From Haloplanus sp. (lineage in GTDB: Archaea; Halobacteriota; Halobacteria; Halobacteriales; Haloferacaceae): a stretch of 51,630 bases of DNA. The position numbers and the translations under genes were made by a program. Below are positions 27,670 through 35,678 of this stretch, in pieces. The notes below the pieces were generated by a model, which was not told the DNA's origin, searched no databases, and saw nothing but the letters and a program-made list of their open reading frames with translations. The stretch is from the NCBI RefSeq assembly GCF_028275055.1, contig NZ_JAQCNJ010000049.1:1-51630 (forward strand), read 5' to 3'. Positions within the stretch are counted from its first letter, which is position 1. Every line of letters begins with the position of its first letter.

Positions 27670-29538
27670 ATGAGCGAGTACGATTACGAGGCGCTCGGAC
27701 TCGTCGCAGGGCTGGAGATCCACCAGCAACTCGACACCGCGACGAAGCTGTTCTGTGCGTGTCCGACCGAGCGTCGGGACCCCGAGGCGTCGACCCGGCG
27801 GTTCTTCCGGTATCTCCACCCGACAAAGAGCGAACTCGGCGAACTCGATCAGGCGGCCGTCGAGGAGAGCCGCGTCGACCGCGAGTTCGAGTATCTGGCC
27901 TACGACACGACCTGCCTCGTCGAGGAGGACGACGAACCACCTCACAGAATCGACGACGAGGCACTCGACGTGGCGCTCCAGATCGCCGCTCTGCTCGACA
28001 TGTCGGCGGTCGATCAGGCCCACGTCATGCGGAAGATCGTCGTCGACGGCTCGAACACCTCCGGCTTCCAGCGCACGGCGCTGGTCGGACAGAACGGCAC
28101 GATCGAGACGAGTGCCGGTTCGGTCGGTGTCGAAGACCTCCTCTTAGAGGAGGAAAGCGCGGGTCGCATCGAGGAGACCGAGGACGGCGTCCGCTACAGC
28201 CTCGACCGCCTCGGCATCCCCCTGGTCGAAATCGGGACGAAGCCGGACATCCGCTCGCCCGAACAGGCCTACGAGGCCGCCGAACGCATCGGTATGTTGC
28301 TCCGCTCGACAGGGATGGTGAAACGTGGACTCGGCACCATTCGTCAGGACGTGAACGTCTCCATCGCCGAGGGTGCACGCGTCGAGATCAAGGGCGTCCA
28401 AGCGCTCGATCAGATCGACGAGATCGTCCGCCTCGAGGTCGAACGGCAGGTCGAACTCTTAGACATCGCCGAGACGCTCGCCGACCGGGACGCGTCGGTC
28501 GGGGGGCCACGCGACGTGACCGCCGTCTTCGAGAACACCGACAGCGGCGTGATCCGGGGTGCGATCGGCGACGGCGGGACCGTCGAGGCCGTCCCACTCT
28601 ACGACTTCGACGGGCTGGTTGGCCGCGAGATCCAGCCCGACCGCCGGTTGGGGACCGAACTCTCGGACCACGCCAAGCGCCACGGCGCGGGTGGAATCTT
28701 TCACACCGACGAACTCCCCGCGTACGGCATTACCGAAAGCGAGGTCGAGGCGCTTCGCGCGGCGGTCGACGCCGGCCCGGACGACGCCGTCGCTATCGTC
28801 GCCGACGACACCGAGACGGCCGATCTGGCCATCGACGCCGTCGCCGAGCGGGCGCAGACGGCCACCGAGGGCGTCCCCGAGGAGACCCGGGACGCGACCC
28901 CGGAGGCGACGACCCGTTACCTGCGGCCCCTCCCCGGCGCGGCGCGGATGTACCCGGAGACGGACGTGCCGCCGGTCGAACTCGACCTCGTCGACGTGGA
29001 GACGCCCGAACTCCTTACCGAGAAGGTCGAGCGCTACCGGTCCGACCACGGCCTCGACGCCGGCCTCGCCGAGCAGGTGGCGTACGGTCGCCACATGCCC
29101 CTGTTCGAGGAAAGCGTCGCGGCGGGCGTCGACGCGACCTTCGCCGCCGGCGTCCTCGAAGGGACGCTCACAGAACTCAGCCGCGACGGCGTGGCGGTCG
29201 ACCGCCTCACGGACGACCACCTGCTCGCCACCCTCCGACTGGTCGAGGACGGTGACCTCGCAAAGGAGGGCGTCGACGAGGTGTTGACGACGCTGGCCGA
29301 CGATCCCTCCCTCACCGCCGAGACGGCGGTCGAGGTGGCCGGGCTCTCCGGCGTCTCCGAGAGCGAGGTCCGCGAGGCCGTCACCGACGTGATCGAGCGC
29401 AACGCCGAACAGGTCGAGAACGAAGGGATGGGCGCGTTCTCCGCGCTCATGGGCGAATGCATGGGTGCACTCCGCGGGAAGGCCGACGGCGAAATCGTCA
29501 GCGACGTGCTCCGCGAGGAGATCGGAAAACGGGCGTAA
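27670..29538 (+). CDS. gatE: Glutamyl-tRNA(Gln) amidotransferase subunit E
   Basis: A 622-residue GatE, the archaea-specific partner of GatD that converts Glu-tRNA(Gln) to Gln-tRNA(Gln). Signatures are GLVAGLEIHQQLDTATKLFC at the start, MRKIVVDGSNTSGFQRT, RLGIPLVEIGTKPDI, and GTIRQDVNVSIAEGARVEIK. The insertion domain (AspRS-like) and the C-terminal helical YqeY-like tail (NEGMGAFSALMGECMGALRG) complete the family layout. GatD is not in the window. A CTTTTAG box lies about 30 nt upstream. Confidence 0.97.
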   Translation: MSEYDYEALGLVAGLEIHQQLDTATKLFCACPTERRDPEASTRRFFRYLHPTKSELGELDQAAVEESRVDREFEYLAYDTTCLVEEDDEPPHRIDDEALDVALQIAALLDMSAVDQAHVMRKIVVDGSNTSGFQRTALVGQNGTIETSAGSVGVEDLLLEEESAGRIEETEDGVRYSLDRLGIPLVEIGTKPDIRSPEQAYEAAERIGMLLRSTGMVKRGLGTIRQDVNVSIAEGARVEIKGVQALDQIDEIVRLEVERQVELLDIAETLADRDASVGGPRDVTAVFENTDSGVIRGAIGDGGTVEAVPLYDFDGLVGREIQPDRRLGTELSDHAKRHGAGGIFHTDELPAYGITESEVEALRAAVDAGPDDAVAIVADDTETADLAIDAVAERAQTATEGVPEETRDATPEATTRYLRPLPGAARMYPETDVPPVELDLVDVETPELLTEKVERYRSDHGLDAGLAEQVAYGRHMPLFEESVAAGVDATFAAGVLEGTLTELSRDGVAVDRLTDDHLLATLRLVEDGDLAKEGVDEVLTTLADDPSLTAETAVEVAGLSGVSESEVREAVTDVIERNAEQVENEGMGAFSALMGECMGALRGKADGEIVSDVLREEIGKRA

Positions 29539-29574
29539 GGGCGGGCGGAACCCACTTCACCTCGGCTCCCGAGA

Positions 29575-30021
29575 ATGGATGCGATGCCGGTCTACCTCGA
29601 CGAGGTCGATCGTTGGGACGAGGAGTCGCACGGGACGTACGAGGCGACGGAGGCCGAGATGGTCGCGTTCGCCGAGCGGTACGACCCGCAGTGGTTCCAC
29701 ACCGACCCCGAGCGGGCGGCCGACTCCATCCACGGCGACCTGATCGCCAGCGGCTGGCACACCGCCTCGATGTCGATGCGGTTGTTCGTCGACGGCTTTC
29801 TCTCGGAGACGGCGACGCTCGGCGCGAAGGGGTTAGACCGGCTCCGCTGGCCGAGACCCGTCGTCCCCGGCGACGAACTCACCGTCCACTCGACGATCCA
29901 CGGCGTCGACGAGGAACGGGAGGAGTACGGCGTCGTCCGCTGGGGGGTCGAGACGACCGCGAACGACGGCGAGAAGACCGTTCTCGCGCTCGAAGCGTTG
30001 GTGATGGTTGATAAAGGGTGA
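29575..30021 (+). CDS. MaoC-family (R)-hydratase
   Basis: A 148-residue hot-dog-fold protein of the MaoC type. The catalytic Asp/His pattern is YDPQWFHTDPERA and GDLIASGWHTASMSMRL. The region LRWPRPVVPGDELTVHSTI is the usual second half. It hydrates enoyl-CoA thioesters; the substrate is unknown. It starts 37 bp after gatE; an alternative ATG at 29584 would remove three residues. The stop is followed by a GC-rich stretch before a small membrane protein. Confidence 0.88.
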   Translation: MDAMPVYLDEVDRWDEESHGTYEATEAEMVAFAERYDPQWFHTDPERAADSIHGDLIASGWHTASMSMRLFVDGFLSETATLGAKGLDRLRWPRPVVPGDELTVHSTIHGVDEEREEYGVVRWGVETTANDGEKTVLALEALVMVDKG

Positions 30022-30128
30022 TCCCGGTTCCGGACCGCCGGGAACCGGTTTCGCCGAGTCCACGGTTCCGGGAATCGGCGATACGGCTACCCCGCCCTGC
30101 CCACACTTTCCGAACGAGGTGGCAACAA

Positions 30129-30287
30129 ATGAGCATCCGTTCGTTCGAAGCGCAAGCGTTCGGCGAACCGCTACGCAACAGTGAACGCCTCGTCGCCGGC
30201 TTCGTCGCTCTCGTCGGCGCCGCCGGACACGTCGCACTCGTCTTGACCGCAGCGGTGTTGTTCGCCTTCGTTCTCGGCGTTGTCTGA
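30129..30287 (+). CDS. Small membrane protein, 52 residues
   Basis: The frame begins MSIRSFEAQAFGEPLRNSER and continues with a single long hydrophobic segment (AGFVALVGAAGHVALVLTAA and on to VLFAFVLGVV). Codon use has the strong G/C third-base bias of its neighbours, and the amphipathic start plus membrane helix looks protein-like. I do not recognise it. It ends 12 bp before the converging stop of the TrmJ-like gene. Possibly a regulatory small membrane protein; that is inference only. Confidence 0.55.
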   Translation: MSIRSFEAQAFGEPLRNSERLVAGFVALVGAAGHVALVLTAAVLFAFVLGVV

Positions 30288-30299
30288 GGTCGAGGCGCC

Positions 30300-31067
30300 C
30301 TACCACCGGTCCGGTTCGTCGTACTCGTCGAGCAGGGTCTGGCGGTGTTCGAGTTGGCCGGTCGCCCGTCGAAACACCCCTAACAGGGTGTGTATCTCCC
30401 GGTCGGTCGGGTGAGCGCGCCCGACGAGACGGCGGACGAGTCGGCGCGTCTTCTCGCGTTTCACGTCCTTATACCCGCTCGCATCGAGAAAGTCGGCAAC
30501 GAAGCCGTGGAACCGCTCGATATCGGCCTCGTTGGCTCGCTCCCGCTCCACGTCGGGGAGTTGGGTCTCCTCGGTCGTCAGTTCCCGGAGTTCATACAGC
30601 AGGACCGTCGCGGCCTGTCCGAGATTGAGAACGGGGTAGTCGGCGCTGGCCGGAATCGAACACACCTCGTCCAACCGACCGAGTTCCTCGTTGTCGAGCC
30701 CACGCCCCTCGCGGCCGAACACCAACGCCGTCTGTGTGTCGACCGTCCGCAGGTCGTCGGCGAGTTCCGCGGGTGTCTTGAACGGAAAACGGACGTGTCG
30801 GCGGCTGTCCTCGCCGGTGATAGCAGTACAGCCGACGGTGTGATGTGTCTCGACCACGTCGTCGAAGGTCACCGTCTCGGCGTTTGGCAGAACGTCCTCG
30901 CGGGCGTGGCCGGCGAAGCCGTACGCCTCCCCACCGGGGTCGAGTTCGGGCGGGTTCACCAGTTTCAGGTCGGACAGCCCGAAGTTCTTCATCGCGCGGG
31001 CGATGGTGCCGACGTTCCCCGGCGTCTCGGCGTCGACGACAACCACGGCCGGCCGTTCTGTCGTCAT
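30300..31067 (-). CDS. trmJ: TrmJ-like tRNA 2'-O-methyltransferase (SpoU family)
   Basis: A 255-residue SPOUT enzyme. It begins PAVVVVDAETPGNVGTIARAMKN, motif 1 of SpoU methyltransferases. Motifs 2 and 3 read LVFGREGRGLDNEEL and PVLNLGQAATVLLYEL, forming the trefoil-knot AdoMet site. The C-terminal extension is as in TrmJ, which methylates ribose at position 32 of tRNAs; a related target is possible. Its ATG overlaps the stop of the upstream gene by 4 bp, so the two are co-translated. Confidence 0.9.
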   Translation of the reverse strand: MTTERPAVVVVDAETPGNVGTIARAMKNFGLSDLKLVNPPELDPGGEAYGFAGHAREDVLPNAETVTFDDVVETHHTVGCTAITGEDSRRHVRFPFKTPAELADDLRTVDTQTALVFGREGRGLDNEELGRLDEVCSIPASADYPVLNLGQAATVLLYELRELTTEETQLPDVERERANEADIERFHGFVADFLDASGYKDVKREKTRRLVRRLVGRAHPTDREIHTLLGVFRRATGQLEHRQTLLDEYDEPDRW

Positions 31068-31636
31068 GACGGGTAATCCGTTTCGAGGTCGACGTCGTCG
31101 GGATCGAGGTCGGGGTTGAGGTCGACGTCGTCGTCGGCCATGCCCTCGCGGAGGTCGATCGTTCGACCCTCGAACTCCTCGTTCAGCCGGCGGTGGATCT
31201 CCTCCGGGTCCGGCGGGTCGGGAAGGGCTTCGGGGTCGGTCTCGACGTGGTCGAGGCCGCCGTAGTCCTCCGGTGCCCGGCCCCCACCGGCGAACCACTC
31301 GTGGAACGCGTCACGGAAGGTTGGCTCGCCGCGGTGGCTTTTGCCGCCGGCCTCGCGGTACCAGTAGAGAAAGTCGGCCTCGTGGGTCCCACACAACAGG
31401 ACCTCCTCGTTGGGTTCGCCGTAGACGATGGCCGCGGGCGTACACCGCTCGACGTGCTCCTCGCCGTGGACCAGATAACAGGCGTCGCAGGGCTTTTCGA
31501 CGAGGTATGCGAGACGGACGAGCCGTTCCCGTGGCTCCTCCGGGATCCCGTTTAACGGTTTGAATTCACCGTCAGGGGTGAACACCTCGCGTTCCTCGAA
31601 GCGCCAGCCGCGAAGCCCGATACTGACCTTTGGCAT
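31064..31636 (-). CDS. Conserved haloarchaeal protein with Cys pairs
   Basis: A 190-residue protein starting MPKVSIGLRGWRFEEREVF. Near residues 50-90 it has CDACYLVHGEEHVERC and LLCGTHEADFLYWYRE, a likely Cys/His metal site. The C-terminal 40 residues are strongly acidic and rich in Asp/Pro. I do not recognise a named domain. Overlap by 4 bp with the TrmJ-like gene suggests a joint role in RNA modification, which is inferred from operon structure only. The ATG at 31636 is the first of the conserved part. Confidence 0.75.
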   Translation of the reverse strand: MPKVSIGLRGWRFEEREVFTPDGEFKPLNGIPEEPRERLVRLAYLVEKPCDACYLVHGEEHVERCTPAAIVYGEPNEEVLLCGTHEADFLYWYREAGGKSHRGEPTFRDAFHEWFAGGGRAPEDYGGLDHVETDPEALPDPPDPEEIHRRLNEEFEGRTIDLREGMADDDVDLNPDLDPDDVDLETDYPS

Positions 31637-31728
31637 CGTCCCAACGGTAGGGAGTGCGCGAATAAAAGCGGCGTGTCTTTGCGGAGGCGACCGGGTTACA
31701 TATAATGCTCGCGTCCCCAGAAAACGGC

Positions 31729-32874
31729 ATGCAGAACGTGGACGCCGCGGGGCTCGGCATCGGCGACGACTATCCACCCCGGATCATGGGTGTGTTGAAC
31801 GTCAGCGAGGAATCACCGTACGACCCGAGCGTCTTCAACGACCCCGGCGAGGCGGCCGCCTACGTCGATGCGGAACTGATCGACGAGGGAGCCGACATCG
31901 TCGATATCGGGCTGGAATCCGCGAACAAGCGCTTCGAGGTGCTGTCCGCCGATGCGGAACTCGACCGTCTCGACACCGCGGTGGCGGCGATGGAAAGCGT
32001 CTCCGGTGACGCCGTCTTTTCCATCGAGACGCGCTACCACGAGGTGGCGGCGGCGGCGCTCGACGCCGGGTTCGACATGGTCAACGACATCTGTGGGTTC
32101 GCCGATCCGGAGATGCCACGGGTCTGTGCCGAACGGGATGTCGCGGTCGCGAAGATGGCGAGTCCCCCTGACCTCGAACGGCCCGGCGCCGTCGAGGACG
32201 TCGACGACATCTACGCCGCCTTGGAACGGGAGGGGCTGACCGACAAGACCATCGTCGACCCCGCGTTCGGGGGGTGGAGCGAGCAGAAGACCCTCGATGA
32301 CGACCGGGAGACCTTCGACCGTCTCCGGGAGTTCAGGGCCCTCGACCGGCCAATCCTGATCTCGATCAACCGCAAGAACTTTCTCCGCGACATCGCCGAC
32401 CGCTCGACCGAGGACGCGCTCCCTGCGAGTCTCGCCGCCACCGCGATAGCCGTCGAGCGGGGAGCACACGTGGTCCGGACCCACGACGTGGCCGAGACGC
32501 GTGACGCCGCCCTCGTCGGCGACGCCCTCGCCCGGGACCGTCTCCGGACGACCGACGGTGACGTGACGGTCGAGGAACTCGACGTGACGACCGACCGCGA
32601 GTTGGCCCGTCACCTCGCCCGCATAGGCGACGACGGGACGGCCGGGGACGGAACGACACAGGTGTTCGAACTCGGGGGACTCTCGTCGGCCGAGTGCGAC
32701 CGCCTCGTAGCCGCCGCCAGCGGAACGGGGGCGACCGTCGCCGGCGCGCCGGACGATGACAGACGGCTCCTCTTCGGAACTCCGACGGCCATCGCCGCCG
32801 TCGCCGACGGGGCTCGTGGCGGATCCGGATCGCTCGATACCGTTCTCGCGACCGTCGCGAGGGTTGTGGAGTAA
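31729..32874 (+). CDS. folP: Dihydropteroate synthase-like protein
   Basis: A 381-residue TIM-barrel DHPS homologue. Recognisable are IMGVLNVSEESPYDPSVF (canonical NVTPDSFSDGG), EGADIVDIGLES, VNDICGFADPEM, DKTIVDPAFGGWSEQKT (canonical DPGxGFGK), ISINRKNFLRDIADR and VERGAHVVRTHDV. About 110 extra residues form a C-terminal domain I cannot assign. The altered loops mean the substrate might be an archaeal pterin or another precursor. A TACATATAA box at 31697-31705 fixes the ATG at 31729, not 31705. It is followed by mptE, supporting a pterin role. Confidence 0.88.
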   Translation: MQNVDAAGLGIGDDYPPRIMGVLNVSEESPYDPSVFNDPGEAAAYVDAELIDEGADIVDIGLESANKRFEVLSADAELDRLDTAVAAMESVSGDAVFSIETRYHEVAAAALDAGFDMVNDICGFADPEMPRVCAERDVAVAKMASPPDLERPGAVEDVDDIYAALEREGLTDKTIVDPAFGGWSEQKTLDDDRETFDRLREFRALDRPILISINRKNFLRDIADRSTEDALPASLAATAIAVERGAHVVRTHDVAETRDAALVGDALARDRLRTTDGDVTVEELDVTTDRELARHLARIGDDGTAGDGTTQVFELGGLSSAECDRLVAAASGTGATVAGAPDDDRRLLFGTPTAIAAVADGARGGSGSLDTVLATVARVVE

Positions 32875-32988
32875 GAGAAAACTTATGCCGGACGCTTCGA
32901 AAAGAAGGGCGTGGAAACCGGGGCGGCACGCGGGTAGGGGTACTTCGTGTCGTACCGGTTGCTGTGGCCTCATTATCGGTGGAGCACC

Positions 32989-33666
32989 GTGAACTACGCC
33001 GCGTGGAGTCCCGTCTACGAGCGGATCCTCGGTGACTTTGGGTTCGACCCCAAAGCCGACGAACGGGCGCGGGACCGACTGGCAGCCAACGTTGACCCGT
33101 TCGACGAGCGTCGCCTCGATCGGATCGACGGGGCGACCGTCGCCATCGCCGGAGCCGGGCCGTCGCTCGCCGATGAGACCGGCGTCGCCGCCGGTGCGGA
33201 CGTGGTGGTCGCCGCCTCCGCGGCGGCGGAGACGCTCGCTCAGGCGGGCGTGGGGGTCGACCTGATGGTGACGGATCTGGACAAGACCCCAGACACCGCC
33301 CGCGGGTTGACCCGCGAAGGCGTCCCCGTGGCGGTCCACGCCCACGGCGACAACCGCGATGCGGTCGAGGAGTGGGTGCCACGTCTCGCCGGCGAACACG
33401 TCCTCCCGACGACGCAGGCTGAACCCCGTGGCCCGGTCGTCAACTACGGCGGGTTCACCGACGGCGACCGAGCGGCCTTTCTCGCCGACGCCTTCGGGGC
33501 CGCCTCGCTTCGGTTCCCCGGCTGGGACTTCGATGATCCGTCGGTATCACCGGCGAAGCGCCGGAAGCTCATGTGGGCCGAGCGACTGCTTTGCTGGCTC
33601 GAACGCCGGCGCGACGACCGGTTTGCGGTTCTTGACGGACGGCGCGGCGGTATCGACCCGCTCTGA
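32989..33666 (+). CDS. mptE: 6-hydroxymethyl-7,8-dihydropterin diphosphokinase MptE (DUF115)
   Basis: A 225-residue DUF115/MptE protein, the archaeal enzyme that pyrophosphorylates hydroxymethyl-dihydropterin just before the DHPS step. Evidence: VAIAGAGPSLADETG, VVVAASAAAETLAQAG, LMVTDLDKTPDTAR, VAVHAHGDNRD, and the C-terminal PVVNYGGFTDGDRAAF. The start is a GTG giving MNYAAWSPVYERILGDFGF; an upstream GTG at 32947 is possible but adds unrelated residues. Adjacent to the DHPS-like gene, so two consecutive pathway steps are paired. Confidence 0.9.
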   Translation: MNYAAWSPVYERILGDFGFDPKADERARDRLAANVDPFDERRLDRIDGATVAIAGAGPSLADETGVAAGADVVVAASAAAETLAQAGVGVDLMVTDLDKTPDTARGLTREGVPVAVHAHGDNRDAVEEWVPRLAGEHVLPTTQAEPRGPVVNYGGFTDGDRAAFLADAFGAASLRFPGWDFDDPSVSPAKRRKLMWAERLLCWLERRRDDRFAVLDGRRGGIDPL

Positions 33667-33766
33667 AGGGTTCGGCGACCGGGCAGGCGACGGAGGGCGG
33701 GCGCGGCGGCCTTCCGGCCGCCGCGCGGTCGAAACCCACTAACCGGCCCCCCGCGAAATGCGGTCG

Positions 33767-34699
33767 ATGACTCCGCTGGAGCGGTACGAATCGCTCGTCG
33801 ACGACCCCGAGGCGTTCCGGGCCGCCTGCGACCGGCCCCTCCCTTCGGTCGTCCGTGTCAACACGATCAAGACAACGGTCGACCGGGTGCGTGAGGCGTT
33901 CGACGACGCGGGGATCAGCCACATCCCGACCGACTGGCACCCCGGTGTACTCCGCCTCCCGGAGGCGTCGCCGGGACGTAACTGGCCCCACGCCCACGGC
34001 TGGATCCACGGCCAAGAGGAGGTATCGAACCTGCCGGCCGCGGTGCTTGACCCGGACCCCGGTGACCGGGTGTGGGACACCTGTGCCGCTCCCGGAAGCA
34101 AGACCACGCAACTCGCGGCGCTGATGGACGACCGCGGCCTTCTCGTCGGCAACGACAACAACCTCGGCCGACTCTCCGCACTCCGGCACAACGCCGAGCG
34201 CCTCGGCGTGACGAACCTCGTCGTCACCAACCGCGACGCCCGGAACTTCTCGCTGAAACCGTTCGGAAGCGACGGGGACGACGACGCACGCGTCGACGCC
34301 TTCGACGCCGCACTCGTCGATGCCCCCTGCTCCTGTGAGGGGACGATTCGGAAGAACCCCGACGCCTTCGACACGTGGTCGTTGGACCACGTCCACAGCG
34401 TCGCCGGGGTCCAGAAGGGGATCCTCCGGCGGGCGGTGCAGGCGACCCGGCCCGGTGGGGTCGTCGTCTACTCCACCTGTACGTTCGCCCCCGAGGAGAA
34501 CGAGGCGGTTCTCGATCACGTTCTCGACACCGAGGCCTGTCGGCTCGCCGATGTCGACGTGCCACTCGAGGGGGTTGCCGGTGTCACCGAGTGGGAGGGA
34601 GCGGAGTACGACCCGAGCGTTGAGCGGGCGCTCCGGATCTACCCACACCACAACGATACGGGCGGGTTCTTCTGTGCGAAACTGGAGGTGACGGGATGA
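33767..34699 (+). CDS. NOL1/NOP2/Sun RNA m5C methyltransferase
   Basis: A 310-residue RNA cytosine-5 methyltransferase. Motif I is WDTCAAPGSKTTQLA near 103-117. The catalytic pair is Cys188 in DAPCSCEGT and Cys238 in VVYSTCTFAPEENE. The substrate, rRNA or tRNA, is not decided. The gene lacks the usual C-terminal PUA-like domain, which seems to be provided by the next gene, whose ATG overlaps this stop by 4 bp. ATG at 33767 (MTPLERYESLVDD) fits the family; an ATG at 33758 is an alternative. Confidence 0.92.
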   Translation: MTPLERYESLVDDPEAFRAACDRPLPSVVRVNTIKTTVDRVREAFDDAGISHIPTDWHPGVLRLPEASPGRNWPHAHGWIHGQEEVSNLPAAVLDPDPGDRVWDTCAAPGSKTTQLAALMDDRGLLVGNDNNLGRLSALRHNAERLGVTNLVVTNRDARNFSLKPFGSDGDDDARVDAFDAALVDAPCSCEGTIRKNPDAFDTWSLDHVHSVAGVQKGILRRAVQATRPGGVVVYSTCTFAPEENEAVLDHVLDTEACRLADVDVPLEGVAGVTEWEGAEYDPSVERALRIYPHHNDTGGFFCAKLEVTG

Positions 34700-35217
34700 G
34701 CGATCCCACAAACGACGGGCAGGTGTTCGACCGCCTGCCGTCGACGAGCGACGACCGCGACGTGGCGGGGCGGGCGACCCGGTCCGAGGTGATCGAGTGG
34801 TGGGGTGACCGCTTCGGCGTCGACGCCGAGACGTTCGAGAACTACACCTTCTGGGAGAAGGGCGCGGGGAAGATCTGGGTTTTCGCGGCGGATCTGCCCT
34901 CGCCGACGGACGCCGAAGGGATCGGGATGACGTTCCTGCGGACGCGTCAAGAACACTGGAAACCGACGACGAACGCGGTCCAGCGGTTCGGCGGCCGGGC
35001 GACGCATAACGTCATCGACCTCGGCCCCGACGAGGCGGCCCGATTCCTCGCCGGTGACGACCTCGACCCCGACTGGGACGGTGACTGGGGCTATCTGATC
35101 GTCACACACGAGATGGCGGGCGAACGAGAACCGATCGGCGTCGGGCTCTACGTTCACGACGAACTCCGATCGGTCGTTCCGAAGGGACGGCGAGCGTCGC
35201 TCACGGCGCGGGAGTGA
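34696..35217 (+). CDS. Probable RNA-binding partner of the m5C methyltransferase
   Basis: A 173-residue protein with EVIEWWGDRFGVDAETFENY, YTFWEKGAGKIWVFAAD, TFLRTRQEHWKPTTNAVQRF and YVHDELRSVVPKGRRASLT. The pattern resembles the RNA-binding C-terminal region of archaeal/bacterial NOP2-RsmF type methyltransferases (PUA-like fold), but I cannot name the family with certainty. The 4 bp overlap with the methyltransferase gene strongly suggests a split enzyme. Stop at 35215-35217. Confidence 0.75.
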   Translation: MSDPTNDGQVFDRLPSTSDDRDVAGRATRSEVIEWWGDRFGVDAETFENYTFWEKGAGKIWVFAADLPSPTDAEGIGMTFLRTRQEHWKPTTNAVQRFGGRATHNVIDLGPDEAARFLAGDDLDPDWDGDWGYLIVTHEMAGEREPIGVGLYVHDELRSVVPKGRRASLTARE

Positions 35218-35678
35218 TCGGTCGTGGCGCTGTCGCGGCACCGACGGCCCGACTCGACGGTGTCCGGCGTCACAGGGGGAGATGCGCTCCGACCGACGAC
35301 GGCCGGCGGGGGGTCGGCCGTCGTCGTGGAGGGCGAACGGGGAGAGGGGCAGTACGAGCATGGGGACCGTCTGTCCCCACCCGAAATCAAGGAGCGCCGG
35401 GACATCAACCCCCGAGCCGCGTTTCCCGCGCCGAAACACCGCCTGCGACTGGGGCTTCGACCCCGCCTCGTCCGGTTGGAGCATTACGACCCCTGCCAAC
35501 TGTCGAACCTTCGTCCGGGTACGCTCCCCGGAGAACCGGCCGACGCCGGCGACCCTGTCGTCACCGAAGGGCACCCTACCCGGAGCATCCGATCGCGATG
35601 CTGAAACGTTGGCGACACCGAGGCGGGTGAGACAGTGGCCCCGAAAGAATATAGCCTGTGCTGTCCGGTGACTGTACG
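35218..35678. other. Intergenic region, 461 bp
   Basis: Open frames of up to 138 codons cross it on the plus strand, but they are rich in Arg, Pro and Gly and lack a domain or conserved core. An AATATAGCC box at 35648-35656 lies about 27 nt before the amidase ATG and is its likely promoter. Nothing else stands out. Confidence 0.5.

Noticed and set aside
35224-35604. 126-codon frame after the methyltransferase partner gene
   Set aside because: Composition rich in Arg, Pro and Gly, with no start context or domain, overlapped by two other frames of equal quality.
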